Notes under the pieces: model-generated
Seen by the model: the letters and a program-made list of their open reading frames with translations, nothing else
Database searches by the model: none
What the model was told of the DNA's origin: nothing
Shown here: positions 47,975 through 59,294 of the stretch, piece after piece
Layout: every line of letters starts with the position of its first letter
How positions within the stretch are numbered: position 1 is the first letter of the stretch
Program-made: the position numbers and the translations under genes
Assembly: GCF_028595305.1 (NCBI RefSeq)
Contig: NZ_JAQQXS010000008.1
Coordinates: 124,001 to 188,000, forward strand
Reading direction: 5' to 3'
DNA: 64,000 bases
From: Roseateles koreensis
GTDB lineage: Bacteria; Pseudomonadota; Gammaproteobacteria; Burkholderiales; Burkholderiaceae_C

Positions 47975-48373
47975 GGGTGCGGTGGGGGAAGCTGTTGAAT
48001 GAAACGGCGCACAGAGTAGCAGTGAATTGCCCCCGCGATATCAAAACCCTGCACGGCGACGTCCTAAATCTGCGCGGGCCTTGTTTTTTGGCATGAATTG
48101 ATGCTGTTGCTTGCACACGTGCCATCTGCGAAGGCTGGGGCAGAACCCTCAAACAAGGGGGTGATGAATTGCGCTGAATCGTGAATTTGCTCACCCCTTG
48201 GAGCGACGGAGGATGGGGTGAGCCACGGCTTTGGCGCAGCCACTTTGTACACTAGAGTCCTGGCAGTTTCTTGACGAACTACAGGGAAATCACAAGCCAA
48301 AAGCCCAAGAGCTTCGACCGCGCCGCCAGTCACATTCGGCGCTGTGGTCAGATTGAACGGAACAGGAACCAAC
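47975..48373. other. Intergenic region with a perfect inverted repeat
   Basis: These 399 bases lie between the divergent receiver and PEP-CTERM genes and hold no convincing gene. GCTCACCCC (48189-48197) and GGGGTGAGC (48215-48223) form a perfect 9-base dyad with a 17-base loop. A TACACT at about 48248 could be a -10 for the PEP-CTERM gene, but I see no good -35. Confidence 0.5.
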
Positions 48374-49141
48374 ATGTCTTTGCTCGCATCGATTGCACTC
48401 GCGGCCTCCGGCGCGGCGTCTGGCGCCGTGCTGCCGCATTGCTCATGGGACAAGCCGGGGGTGAACCCGTTCATGGGCGATGTGGTGGCCGCGGTTGACC
48501 GCTACACCGATATTCCCGCCGACACCCGGGCGCGTTTGAAAGAGCGCATGAAGAAGCGCGACTACGACGAACTCGTGAGCATTCAGCGCGACGGCATTGT
48601 TGGCAAAGCGCAGTACGGCAGCGAAATTCGCGACATGTATTTCGGCGCCAACAATGTTTGCAAGACGGTGAGCCGAGCCAAGTGGTCGCTCAAGGCCGAG
48701 GAGCGTGGCTTGGTGTATTGCGAAGATGGGCAGTGCATTCTGGTGCCGACGGTCTGCCGCAACGTCAGCCGTATCACCCGTTTGCCCTCCAAGGCGGCGC
48801 CCGTCGCTGCAGCCAATTCACCGGCGAATGATTCGCAGGCGCCCCTGGAGTTGGAGCCTACATCAGCCGGCCCCTTGGCCACTGGTGGCCCCGCTGCGCC
48901 AGGCAGCTTTGCACAACTTGCGGGTGCGGGTTCGGGGCTGGAAGGCTTGCCACCCACCTCGGCAGGCCCCCTCGGCACCGCCCTTCAGGGGCCAACGACG
49001 GGCGCAACCAGCGTCCCGAGCCTGCCCGCAGGTACCGCCACGCCACAGACAGTGGTGCCGGGTGTGCCAGAGCCGGGCACCTGGGCGATGTTGTTGTCGG
49101 GGCTGTTTGCCGTGGGTTTCGTGGCCCGCCGCCGTGCCTGA
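48374..49141 (+). CDS. PEP-CTERM surface protein (MHFG-like family)
   Basis: The ATG at 48374 (MSLLASIALAASGAASGAVL) gives 255 residues with a short hydrophobic N-terminus, a Cys-containing domain (SEIRDMYFGANNVCKTVSRA, YCEDGQCILVPTVC) and a Pro/Ala/Gly-rich linker with two PTSAGPL repeats. The sorting signal VPEPGTWAMLLSGLF ends in VARRRA. The IRDMYFG stretch resembles the motif after which the MHFG PEP-CTERM family is named. The tail would be cut by exosortase, implying an eps/exosortase locus elsewhere. Function is unknown. Confidence 0.85.
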   Translation: MSLLASIALAASGAASGAVLPHCSWDKPGVNPFMGDVVAAVDRYTDIPADTRARLKERMKKRDYDELVSIQRDGIVGKAQYGSEIRDMYFGANNVCKTVSRAKWSLKAEERGLVYCEDGQCILVPTVCRNVSRITRLPSKAAPVAAANSPANDSQAPLELEPTSAGPLATGGPAAPGSFAQLAGAGSGLEGLPPTSAGPLGTALQGPTTGATSVPSLPAGTATPQTVVPGVPEPGTWAMLLSGLFAVGFVARRRA

Positions 49142-49178
49142 TCCGCGGCTCTTCGCCTGCACGGCCCTTTGATCGCAT

Positions 49179-49216
49179 CTGCTGCATCTGCCGCCTCAGC
49201 GCAGCAGATGCAGCAG
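49179..49216. terminator. Long hairpin between the PEP-CTERM gene and uvrA
   Basis: CTGCTGCATCTGC (49179-49191) and GCAGATGCAGCAG (49204-49216) are perfect 13-base complements around a 12-base loop. The genes on both sides converge on it. An alternative register of 11 bases (GCATCTGCTGC/GCAGCAGATGC) exists. T-tracts are weak, so it may stop transcription with Rho or protect 3' ends. Confidence 0.6.
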
Positions 49217-49231
49217 CAGTTCCTCCGCCTT

Positions 49232-52162
<2,931 letters not shown>

Positions 52163-52453
52163 GGCTTTGACAGCGGGTGCGGGCTGAGAGAAAACAACTG
52201 GACATCATAGGCCGCTTGCCTATCCGCCGCTGATGGGGTGTGTGCGCCGCAGGTTTCAAGGGCACTTCATGGCGGTGCCCGTCGTCAATCGCACGGGTCA
52301 TCGGAGCCGCGTCCTTCATTTTGGGGACAAACGACTCAAGTCTTCATGAGTCGCACCGAAGTGCATGGAGGAGGCTTGGCTGACCCAAGGTCAAGCTGCG
52401 TGGACGTTCTGAATGCAGACCGCTGTCCTGGGGCAGCGCAAGGAGAACCGGCA

Positions 52454-54532
52454 ATGGCTGTTGTGACCCGGATGCGGACGGATGATCGCCACGCGTTGGA
52501 CCAGCGCTTGTTGCAGATCGCGGCGCGCTTGTCCGAGCTGGGGGCGTGGATTCAGGAGCGCGGCCCGGCCGGGCGTTTCCATGCCAGCGGCAAGGCGCAC
52601 GATATTTTGAACGTGCCCTCCGGCAGTCTTCAATCCTTGGCCGACTGCTGGGCCGTGTTGCAGGACCAAGATCGCGCTGCGGCCGAGCTGGCCCAAGCTC
52701 AGTGCGAGGCCGGCGGGCGCGCCTACACCCTGGAGTTCCGCTTGCCGGAGCTTGCGCGCTCAGGGCCGCAGGACGCCGATGTGGGGCCGGTCTGGTTGCG
52801 TGTTCAGGCGGTGCCGATGTTTGGGCCTGACGGCAGTGTCAGCCGGGTGGAGGGTGCATTCTTTGACATCAGTGCCGCCAAATCGGCCGAACTGGCGCTG
52901 CAAGATAGTGACATGCGTTTTCGTGCTTTGATCGAAGGGGTCGAGCGCGTCTCCGTGCAAGGTTATGACAGCCAGCGCCGGGTGATCTTCTGGAACAAAG
53001 CCAGCGAGCGCTTGTACGGCTACAGCGCAGACGAAGCCATCGGGCGCCAGCTTGAAGACCTCATCATCCCCGGCACGATGCGTGCGCAGGTGATTGAAGG
53101 CACCCAGCAATGGCTGCAGTCGGGCGTTGTCTCGGCGCCGGCAGAGGAGCTGGTGCTGTGTGACAAGGCCGGCGCACCGGTACCCGTTTTTTCCAGTCAC
53201 ACCCTGCAGTACAGCCGCAGCGGCGAGCCCTTGCTGTTCTGCGTGGACATTGACCTGCGTGAACGAGTCAAGGCCGAGGCGCTGCGCCACCAGTTGGAGT
53301 CACAGTTGCGGGAGGCGCAAAAAATTGAGGCGCTCGGCATCATGGCGGGTGGCATCGCCCATGATTTCAACAACGTGCTGGGCGCCATCTTGTCCAACGT
53401 CAATCTGGCCAGCGCCCTGTTGGGGGCAAGCCACCCCAGCGAGCGCCACCTGCGCCTGATCACCCAGGGTGCCGAGCGGGCCCGCAGCATGGTGAAGAAA
53501 CTGCTCACCTTCAGCCGCCGAGATGCTCCTCATCCGCAATGGCTGGCGCTGGCGGAACAACTGCGAGACACCCTGGACCTGCTGCGCGCGGGGCTACCGT
53601 CGCAGGTGACTTTGAGCCTGGGTGAATTGGATGAAACCTTGCAGGTGGAGGCCGATGCGGCTGAGCTGCAGCAAGTCCTGTTCAATCTTTGCACCAACGC
53701 CTCGCAGGCCTTGCCGCCCGAAGGTGGCACGGTGCGTGTGAGTTTGTACCGCTGTCAATTGCCGGAGGATCGGCCGCTGCTTCAGCTGCCCCCGGGGCTA
53801 TACGCGCAGCTGTCAGTGTGTGACAACGGCAGCGGCATCAGCGAGGCCCAACAGGCGCGGATTTTCGAGCCCTTTTTCACCACCAAGCCGGCAGGTGAGG
53901 GTACGGGCCTGGGTTTGTCGGTGGTGCACGGCATCGTCCATCGCCATCAAGGCAGCATCGTGCTGGACAGCAGGGAAGGCGAAGGCAGCTGCTTTCATGT
54001 GCTCTTGCCCTGCGCGACGGCGGTCAATTTTCCGGCGAACCTGTCGCCGCCCGATCCTCCGGGTATCTCCAGACCCAGCGAGAAAGGCGACAAGAACACC
54101 ATGGACGAGTGGGGGCATCGGGTGCCGCGCTTGCTCTACGTCGACGACGATGAAGTGATGCGACTGACGGCGCAGAGCCTGCTGCAGCGCGCGGGCTATC
54201 AGGTGGAAACCTGTGCGTCAGCGGATGCGGCCATGCACTGCCTGGGTGAAGCGAACGGCCCGTCAGCGTTGCTGGCTGGGTCGCCCTTTGCTGCCGTCAT
54301 CAGCGACTACAACATGCCGGACCGCGACGGTTTTAGCTTGGCAGACGCCTTGCGTCAGACGTACCCGGGCCTGCCGGTGATCCTGGCTTCGGGTCACGTG
54401 AGCGACAGCATGCAATTGCAGGCCCATGCGCTGGGCCTGGCCCCGCTCATCAAAAAAGAGAATTTGCTGGAAGAGCTGGTAGCTGCGGTTGATCGGCGCC
54501 TGGTTGAAATGGGGCGGCGAATGCCGACATGA
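52454..54532 (+). CDS. Hybrid PAS sensor histidine kinase with receiver
   Basis: The ATG at 52454 follows AAGGAGAA and is preferred to the longer frame. The 692 residues hold a first PAS-like region (about 1-145), a second PAS (MRFRALIEGVERVSVQGYDS), a HisKA with AGGIAHDFNNVLGAILSNVN, an HATPase (NLCTNASQAL, FEPFFTTKPAGEGTGLGLSV) and a C-terminal receiver with Asp in FAAVISDYNMPDRDG. There is no membrane helix, so it is a cytosolic sensor. It is followed by two cyclase-domain genes on the same strand. Confidence 0.92.
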   Translation: MAVVTRMRTDDRHALDQRLLQIAARLSELGAWIQERGPAGRFHASGKAHDILNVPSGSLQSLADCWAVLQDQDRAAAELAQAQCEAGGRAYTLEFRLPELARSGPQDADVGPVWLRVQAVPMFGPDGSVSRVEGAFFDISAAKSAELALQDSDMRFRALIEGVERVSVQGYDSQRRVIFWNKASERLYGYSADEAIGRQLEDLIIPGTMRAQVIEGTQQWLQSGVVSAPAEELVLCDKAGAPVPVFSSHTLQYSRSGEPLLFCVDIDLRERVKAEALRHQLESQLREAQKIEALGIMAGGIAHDFNNVLGAILSNVNLASALLGASHPSERHLRLITQGAERARSMVKKLLTFSRRDAPHPQWLALAEQLRDTLDLLRAGLPSQVTLSLGELDETLQVEADAAELQQVLFNLCTNASQALPPEGGTVRVSLYRCQLPEDRPLLQLPPGLYAQLSVCDNGSGISEAQQARIFEPFFTTKPAGEGTGLGLSVVHGIVHRHQGSIVLDSREGEGSCFHVLLPCATAVNFPANLSPPDPPGISRPSEKGDKNTMDEWGHRVPRLLYVDDDEVMRLTAQSLLQRAGYQVETCASADAAMHCLGEANGPSALLAGSPFAAVISDYNMPDRDGFSLADALRQTYPGLPVILASGHVSDSMQLQAHALGLAPLIKKENLLEELVAAVDRRLVEMGRRMPT

Positions 54533-54662
54533 CCCTTTTCTGGGGCTCATGATCGAATGAATCGGGCGCCGGCGCCGCCCTCGCGTCGCCGGGTATCTCC
54601 GACAATGCCCCTGGCTGCATGCCGCAGGCCGCCCATCAAAAGAACCGGATCGGAGACTTGAG

Positions 54663-55883
54663 TTGAAGGACGCGCGACGCCAAAGAAAAAGCTGGCTGGA
54701 TGGCTTCATGGCCTATGCCTGGCCCCTGGGCCTGAATGAAGCCCAACTGCGCGAACACATCATGCAGCTCGACCAGCGCCTCTACGGGCTTTGGGATCTG
54801 GGCCAGAACCTGGTGTACGGCTGGGCCCCGGCGCCTCACGGCTTGCGGCTTATTGTGGCCCCCCATGTGTTGTTGACAGAGTTTGTGCACGGCGGCGGGC
54901 ATGCCCAGACCCCAGAAGAACGCGCACGGCGCGCTCATCTGCTGGATGCCGTGCTGGCGGAGCCGGGGCCCCTGCCCGACGCGCAGCTTGACGCGCTGGC
55001 GGCTGAGTTTGGCCTCGAGCCGCTGGCGCTGGCCCTGCCTTTCGCGCCGGAGAAGGGGCTGGGCCTGGAACTGCTGGCCGCTATCGTTGCGCGTTATGGC
55101 ATTCGGCTGGTGGAAGACCGGGCGGTCATTTTGCTCGACACCGTGGGGTTTTCATTGCTGACGCCCTTGCAGCAAGTGGTGCAGCTGGCGAGTTTGTCGT
55201 GCTCGGTCAATGCGGCCTATGCGAAGCTGCTGGACCGCGAAATCAATATCAACTTTGCGCGGACCACCACGGGTGACGGTTTTTATATCTGGAACCGCAT
55301 GCGTGGCATCGAAGCCAATGTGGAGCTGTATCAGCTGCTGCAATTCATTCTGGCCGACAACGCATTGGCGCGTGAACGGGCCTTGCGACCCGAGTCGGTG
55401 CCGCGTCTGCGGGCGGGCTTTCATGTGGGCTCACATTACGAGTTCTATCAATCCGAAGGGCTCAATCCCACCTCATTCAGCTACTTGGTCGGGCAAGTCA
55501 CCATTGAGCTGGCGCGCATGCTGGACCGTGCCCTGCCCGGTCAGATCCTGGTGGGCAAATTCAACACCGTGATGCATGAGCAGACGGGCGGAGTCAGCCG
55601 CCGTGTGAACAGCATGGACTTCGTTGATCGCGCCCGGCACCCGCTCAAGCAACTCGGTGGGTTGGCCCTAGGCGGAGCCGAAATCGATGAAATCGCCTGT
55701 TACCTGACCGGCCGCCGCGACGCACAAGAGCAATTCGGCGTCAGCGAATTTGAGATCAATGACAAGCATGGTTTGGCGCATCGGGTCTACAACGCCAAGA
55801 TCAACATCCATCGCCGCCACGGCGAACCGATATATCTGGGTCTGCGAGAAGAAGATTTGCAAAGTTTTGCTGCGCCCTTGTAA
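54663..55883 (+). CDS. Protein with class III nucleotidyl-cyclase-like domain
   Basis: A 406-residue protein; start TTG 54663 (GGAG eight bases upstream), with ATG 54711 as alternative. The first 150 residues are unrecognised, with no signal peptide. The C-terminal part shows cyclase-like metal segments: ILLDTVGFSLLTPLQQV with the first Asp, and RTTTGDGFYIWNRMRG with the second. The NxxxR transition-state pair seen in active cyclases is not evident; NPTSFSYLVGQVTIELARML replaces it. It may be a degenerate or regulatory cyclase, and it precedes a canonical cyclase-domain gene. Confidence 0.7.
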   Translation: MKDARRQRKSWLDGFMAYAWPLGLNEAQLREHIMQLDQRLYGLWDLGQNLVYGWAPAPHGLRLIVAPHVLLTEFVHGGGHAQTPEERARRAHLLDAVLAEPGPLPDAQLDALAAEFGLEPLALALPFAPEKGLGLELLAAIVARYGIRLVEDRAVILLDTVGFSLLTPLQQVVQLASLSCSVNAAYAKLLDREININFARTTTGDGFYIWNRMRGIEANVELYQLLQFILADNALARERALRPESVPRLRAGFHVGSHYEFYQSEGLNPTSFSYLVGQVTIELARMLDRALPGQILVGKFNTVMHEQTGGVSRRVNSMDFVDRARHPLKQLGGLALGGAEIDEIACYLTGRRDAQEQFGVSEFEINDKHGLAHRVYNAKINIHRRHGEPIYLGLREEDLQSFAAPL

Positions 55884-55960
55884 CGGTAAATAATGCCAAT
55901 TTCCCAGTCTCGCGTTAGGATTAGCCCTTAAATGCCGGCAAAAAAGATCGGCCAGGGAGT

Positions 55961-55981
55961 GGGTGTGAAATTCACACCCAG
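55961..55981. promoter_or_regulatory. Perfect palindrome upstream of the cyclase-ATPase gene
   Basis: TGGGTGTGA-AAT-TCACACCCA, a perfect 9+9 dyad with a 3-base centre. It contains TGTGA and TCACA half-sites as in Crp operators, but they are separated by 3 bases, not 6. It lies 33 bases before the likely GTG start. An operator role is plausible; the binder is unknown. Confidence 0.55.
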
Positions 55982-56014
55982 TGGAATTAAAAAAACTAGA
56001 ACTGGGGCTTGACT

Positions 56015-59000
56015 GTGCAGTCCGATTTCAAGCCAGAGGCGAAAGCCTCGGGCCAGCGACGCAATTTGACGCTGCTGTTTGTTGATTTGTCCGAATCGAC
56101 ACGCTTGGCGGAAGCCATGGAGGCGGAGGATTACGCCCTGATGCTGGCTGAGTTGCGCCAGCTCTACCAGAGCGCGGTGGCCCGTCAGGGCGGCACGGTC
56201 GTGCGCATCCAGGGCGATGGCATGTTGGCCATCTTCGGCCATCCTCAGGCCGATGAAGAAGACGGGCGCCGCGCGGCCACGGCCGCGCTTGAGTTGCATG
56301 AAGCGGTGCGCTCGATGCGCCCGCCCTCGGGCCAGCCCTATTGGCCCCACCGCCAAGTCTTGACCCTGCACTCGGGCATTCATGCTGGCATGGTGCTGAT
56401 GGAGGCCGGCGACGAGGTGCGCGGCCGCTTCGAGTTGCTGGGCAACGTGCCCAATATCGCGGCTCGCCTGTGCGACGCGGCGGGGCCGGACGAAATCGTG
56501 GTCAGCGAATCCAGCCTGGGATTGCACTGCCATTTCTTTCAGGTGAGCGAGCGCCGGGCCTTGTTGGTCAAAGGCAGGGGGACGCCGCTGTCGGTCGTCA
56601 ACATACTCGGCCGGGCAGCCATCACCCGCCGTTTCGAGGCCAGCCAGCAGCGCGGCCTCGCGCCATTTGTGGGCCGGGGGGCTGAGTTGAATCTGCTGGA
56701 GCAAGCCCTGGCGGCGGCCAGCCATGGCCGACCCCGTTGGATCAGCGTGCAAGCGGGGCCCGGCTTGGGCAAGACCCGTTTGACCGAAGAATTTTTGCAG
56801 CGCGCGATGGACGAAAACTGCCAAATCCATCGCGGTTATTGTGAAAGCCATCTCAGCGCCGAGCCACTGCAGCCCTATCTGCAAATGCTCCGCACCCTGC
56901 AGGCCATGGGCTGCGCGGACGTCGACAAGATCATGCAGCTGCCGCCGAAGTCGCGAGCGGATGCCGTGTTGGCCTACTTTTTAAGCCAAGCCGAGCGACA
57001 GCCCCAATTGCTCTTCATCGACGACCTGCATTGGGCGGACGACGCGAGCCTGGCCCTGCTGCATCGCCTGCGCGGGGCGGCCTTGCAGGCACGCCTGCCG
57101 GTGTTTCTGCTCACGGCCAGCCGCCCGCTGGAGCAAGGTTCGATGGCTGCCATGCCTGAGCTTCTCAGCACAGCCAATGCGCCGCTCCAAGAAGATGTGC
57201 AGGTGTGTGAACTGCAGCCTTTCAATCTCCAGGAAGCCCGTGCCGCCACCGCACAGTTGCTGCCCCGGGTGGATCCATTCTGGGCCTTGGAGATTCAGCG
57301 TCACGCCGGCGGAAACCCCCTGTTCATCGAGGAGCTGTGCCACGCCCTCGCCCATCAGGGAGACGATCAAGATGCCGCCCGCAACTTCGGCGCCTTTGTG
57401 GCCAAAGTGACGCCGGCTGGTGCCACGGCGGCCAGTCCGCTGGGCAGTGGCAGTGCCTGGTTGTCGGCCCTGGTTGAATCACGGGTGGCACGCTTGCTGC
57501 CCGAAGAGGCCGAACTCTTGCGCATTGCCGCGGTGATCGGTAACGTGATCCCGTCGTGGCTGCTGCACCGTTTGACGGGCTGTGATGAAGACCACCCGGC
57601 GGTGCGCAGTCTGGCCGCGCAAGACTTCGTGTTTCCTGCGCAGCGGCAAGGCTATCTCCGTTTCAAACACGGCATCGCACGCGACGTGGTCTACGAGTCC
57701 ACCGGCATGCAGAGCCGCCAGGCCCTGCACCACCGCATCTTGTCGGAGCTGCACGAGCGCAGCCAGGCGGGCGAAGAACCCGCCCATGAATTGCTGGCCT
57801 ATCACAGCCGAGCCGCGCGCCAATGGGAGGCCGCCGCGCGCCACGCCGAACAAGCCGGTGATCTCGCCCTTGCTGGCTCCGCGCTGGACCGCGCCAAACA
57901 ACAGTACCGCGCTGTGCTGGAGGCGTTGGAGCATTTGCCGCCCAGCGACGACATTGCGTTGCGCTGGATCTCCATCGCCCAGCGCTTTGGCATGGCCTGC
58001 GTTTTTGACGCGTCAGTGGCCGATTTGCGTGTGCTGCAACATGCCGCCAAATTGGCGCAAATGAGCGGCGACCGCGAGCTGATTGCCCGTGCCGAGTACT
58101 GGATGGGTTATGTCAGCTACGCGCTGGGGCAATCCCGGTCAGGCGCCTTGCATTGCGAGAACGGTCTGACGGCTTCCCTACACGGTGTCGACGAGGCGCT
58201 GACGGCGCAACTGAGCGGCGCTTTGGGGCAGATCCGTGCCGCCGCAGCCGACTATGCGTCGGCCCTCGAATTGTTGGATCAGGCCATTGCCTTTCAGCGC
58301 CCGCGTCAGCGCCCAGGGCGGGCGCCCATCGGGCTGGCTTATTCGCTGGCGTGCCGGGCCTATGTGCTGGGCGACCAGGGCGATTTCAAAAGCGCGCATG
58401 AAGCCTTTGAAGAGGCCTTGTCCGGCATCCTGGGCAGCAACCATGCCGTCGAGGCCTCGATCCAGGGCTGGCGTGCCGCCGTGCTGCTCTGGCAAGGGCG
58501 TTGGGCTGAGGCGCAGGTTTGCGGCAGCGAGGCGCGGCGTATCGGCACCCAGGTGCGGAGCTTGTTCACCTGCGCCATGGGCCACGCTGCGCAGGCCTAT
58601 GGCGCCTGGAAGATGACGGGCTCCGAAGCTGCCTGCGACGCCTTGATCAACGCCACCCATTGGCTGACGCCGCGTGGCGGCGGCTTGTTCAACTCGCTCA
58701 ATCATGGCTGGTTGGCCGAGATCAGCGCCGGGCGCGGGGAGTTTGCAAAGGCGCGGCACCATCAGGCCGAAGCGCTCATGCGCGCGCGCAGCAATGATTT
58801 GATTGGCGTGGCCATGGCCCATCGCGCCGGTGCGCGGGTGGCTGCGCAGATGGGCCGTGCGGTGCATGTAAAACGTTATCTCGACAGCGCTTTCCGGGTG
58901 GCGGAGCGCCGCCAATCCTTGCATGAGCAGGCCGTGACCTGGCTTTGCAGTGCGGAGCTCGCGGCCGTACCAGGGGGGGCATCGGGTGCAGCTTCGGGGC

Positions 59001-59101
59001 GCGACGCGCAGCGTGATCTGGACGCTGCAGAGCGCGCCTTCGAGCGCATGGGCATGAGCTGGCACCTGGGTGAAGTCGCCCGTTTGCGCCAGCGGGGCTG
59101 A
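56015..59101 (+). CDS. Class III adenylate cyclase-AAA ATPase-TPR signalling protein
   Basis: A protein of about 1028 residues; GTG 56015 has GGGG seven bases upstream, and a TTG at 56009 is the alternative. Residues 15-180 form a class III cyclase domain: TLLFVDLSESTRL and RIQGDGMLAIFGHPQ carry the metal Asp residues, and GNVPNIAARLCDAAG keeps the Asn-Arg pair. An AAA/STAND-type ATPase follows (Walker A QAGPGLGKTRLTEEF, Walker B LLFIDDLHWADDASL). The C-terminal half is Ala-rich helical repeat, probably TPR. This layout suggests ligand-gated cyclase or scaffold signalling. Confidence 0.9.
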   Translation: MQSDFKPEAKASGQRRNLTLLFVDLSESTRLAEAMEAEDYALMLAELRQLYQSAVARQGGTVVRIQGDGMLAIFGHPQADEEDGRRAATAALELHEAVRSMRPPSGQPYWPHRQVLTLHSGIHAGMVLMEAGDEVRGRFELLGNVPNIAARLCDAAGPDEIVVSESSLGLHCHFFQVSERRALLVKGRGTPLSVVNILGRAAITRRFEASQQRGLAPFVGRGAELNLLEQALAAASHGRPRWISVQAGPGLGKTRLTEEFLQRAMDENCQIHRGYCESHLSAEPLQPYLQMLRTLQAMGCADVDKIMQLPPKSRADAVLAYFLSQAERQPQLLFIDDLHWADDASLALLHRLRGAALQARLPVFLLTASRPLEQGSMAAMPELLSTANAPLQEDVQVCELQPFNLQEARAATAQLLPRVDPFWALEIQRHAGGNPLFIEELCHALAHQGDDQDAARNFGAFVAKVTPAGATAASPLGSGSAWLSALVESRVARLLPEEAELLRIAAVIGNVIPSWLLHRLTGCDEDHPAVRSLAAQDFVFPAQRQGYLRFKHGIARDVVYESTGMQSRQALHHRILSELHERSQAGEEPAHELLAYHSRAARQWEAAARHAEQAGDLALAGSALDRAKQQYRAVLEALEHLPPSDDIALRWISIAQRFGMACVFDASVADLRVLQHAAKLAQMSGDRELIARAEYWMGYVSYALGQSRSGALHCENGLTASLHGVDEALTAQLSGALGQIRAAAADYASALELLDQAIAFQRPRQRPGRAPIGLAYSLACRAYVLGDQGDFKSAHEAFEEALSGILGSNHAVEASIQGWRAAVLLWQGRWAEAQVCGSEARRIGTQVRSLFTCAMGHAAQAYGAWKMTGSEAACDALINATHWLTPRGGGLFNSLNHGWLAEISAGRGEFAKARHHQAEALMRARSNDLIGVAMAHRAGARVAAQMGRAVHVKRYLDSAFRVAERRQSLHEQAVTWLCSAELAAVPGGASGAASGRDAQRDLDAAERAFERMGMSWHLGEVARLRQRG

Positions 59102-59121
59102 AGCGCCGGCGGCCCGGCGCT
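59102..59121 (+). terminator. Hairpin abutting the cyclase-ATPase stop codon
   Basis: AGCGCCGG, a 4-base loop and CCGGCGCT form a perfect 8-base stem that starts right after the TGA. No T-tract follows, so termination would be Rho-assisted at best. Confidence 0.4.
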
Positions 59122-59294
59122 CTGCGGCGGGCGATGCTGGCCGTCGCACCGTCGCGATCAAGCTATATTTCAGCCCGAAACAAGTGCAGGAAATTGCGCA
59201 GTAAAACGGTCAAGCAACTGCGTCGTAACGCAGCCGGCCCACGGCGTGCTGACTCGTTTGCGCCCGAACCCCAAACACAAGCAGGAGACATGAC

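Noticed and set aside
52163-52453. LexA box or other regulator site upstream of uvrA
   Set aside because: No CTGT-N8-ACAG match was found on either strand of this gap; nothing else distinctive was seen.
55961-55981. A Crp (TGTGA-N6-TCACA) binding site
   Set aside because: The half-sites are only 3 bases apart, so ordinary Crp geometry is not met; kept only as an unassigned palindrome.
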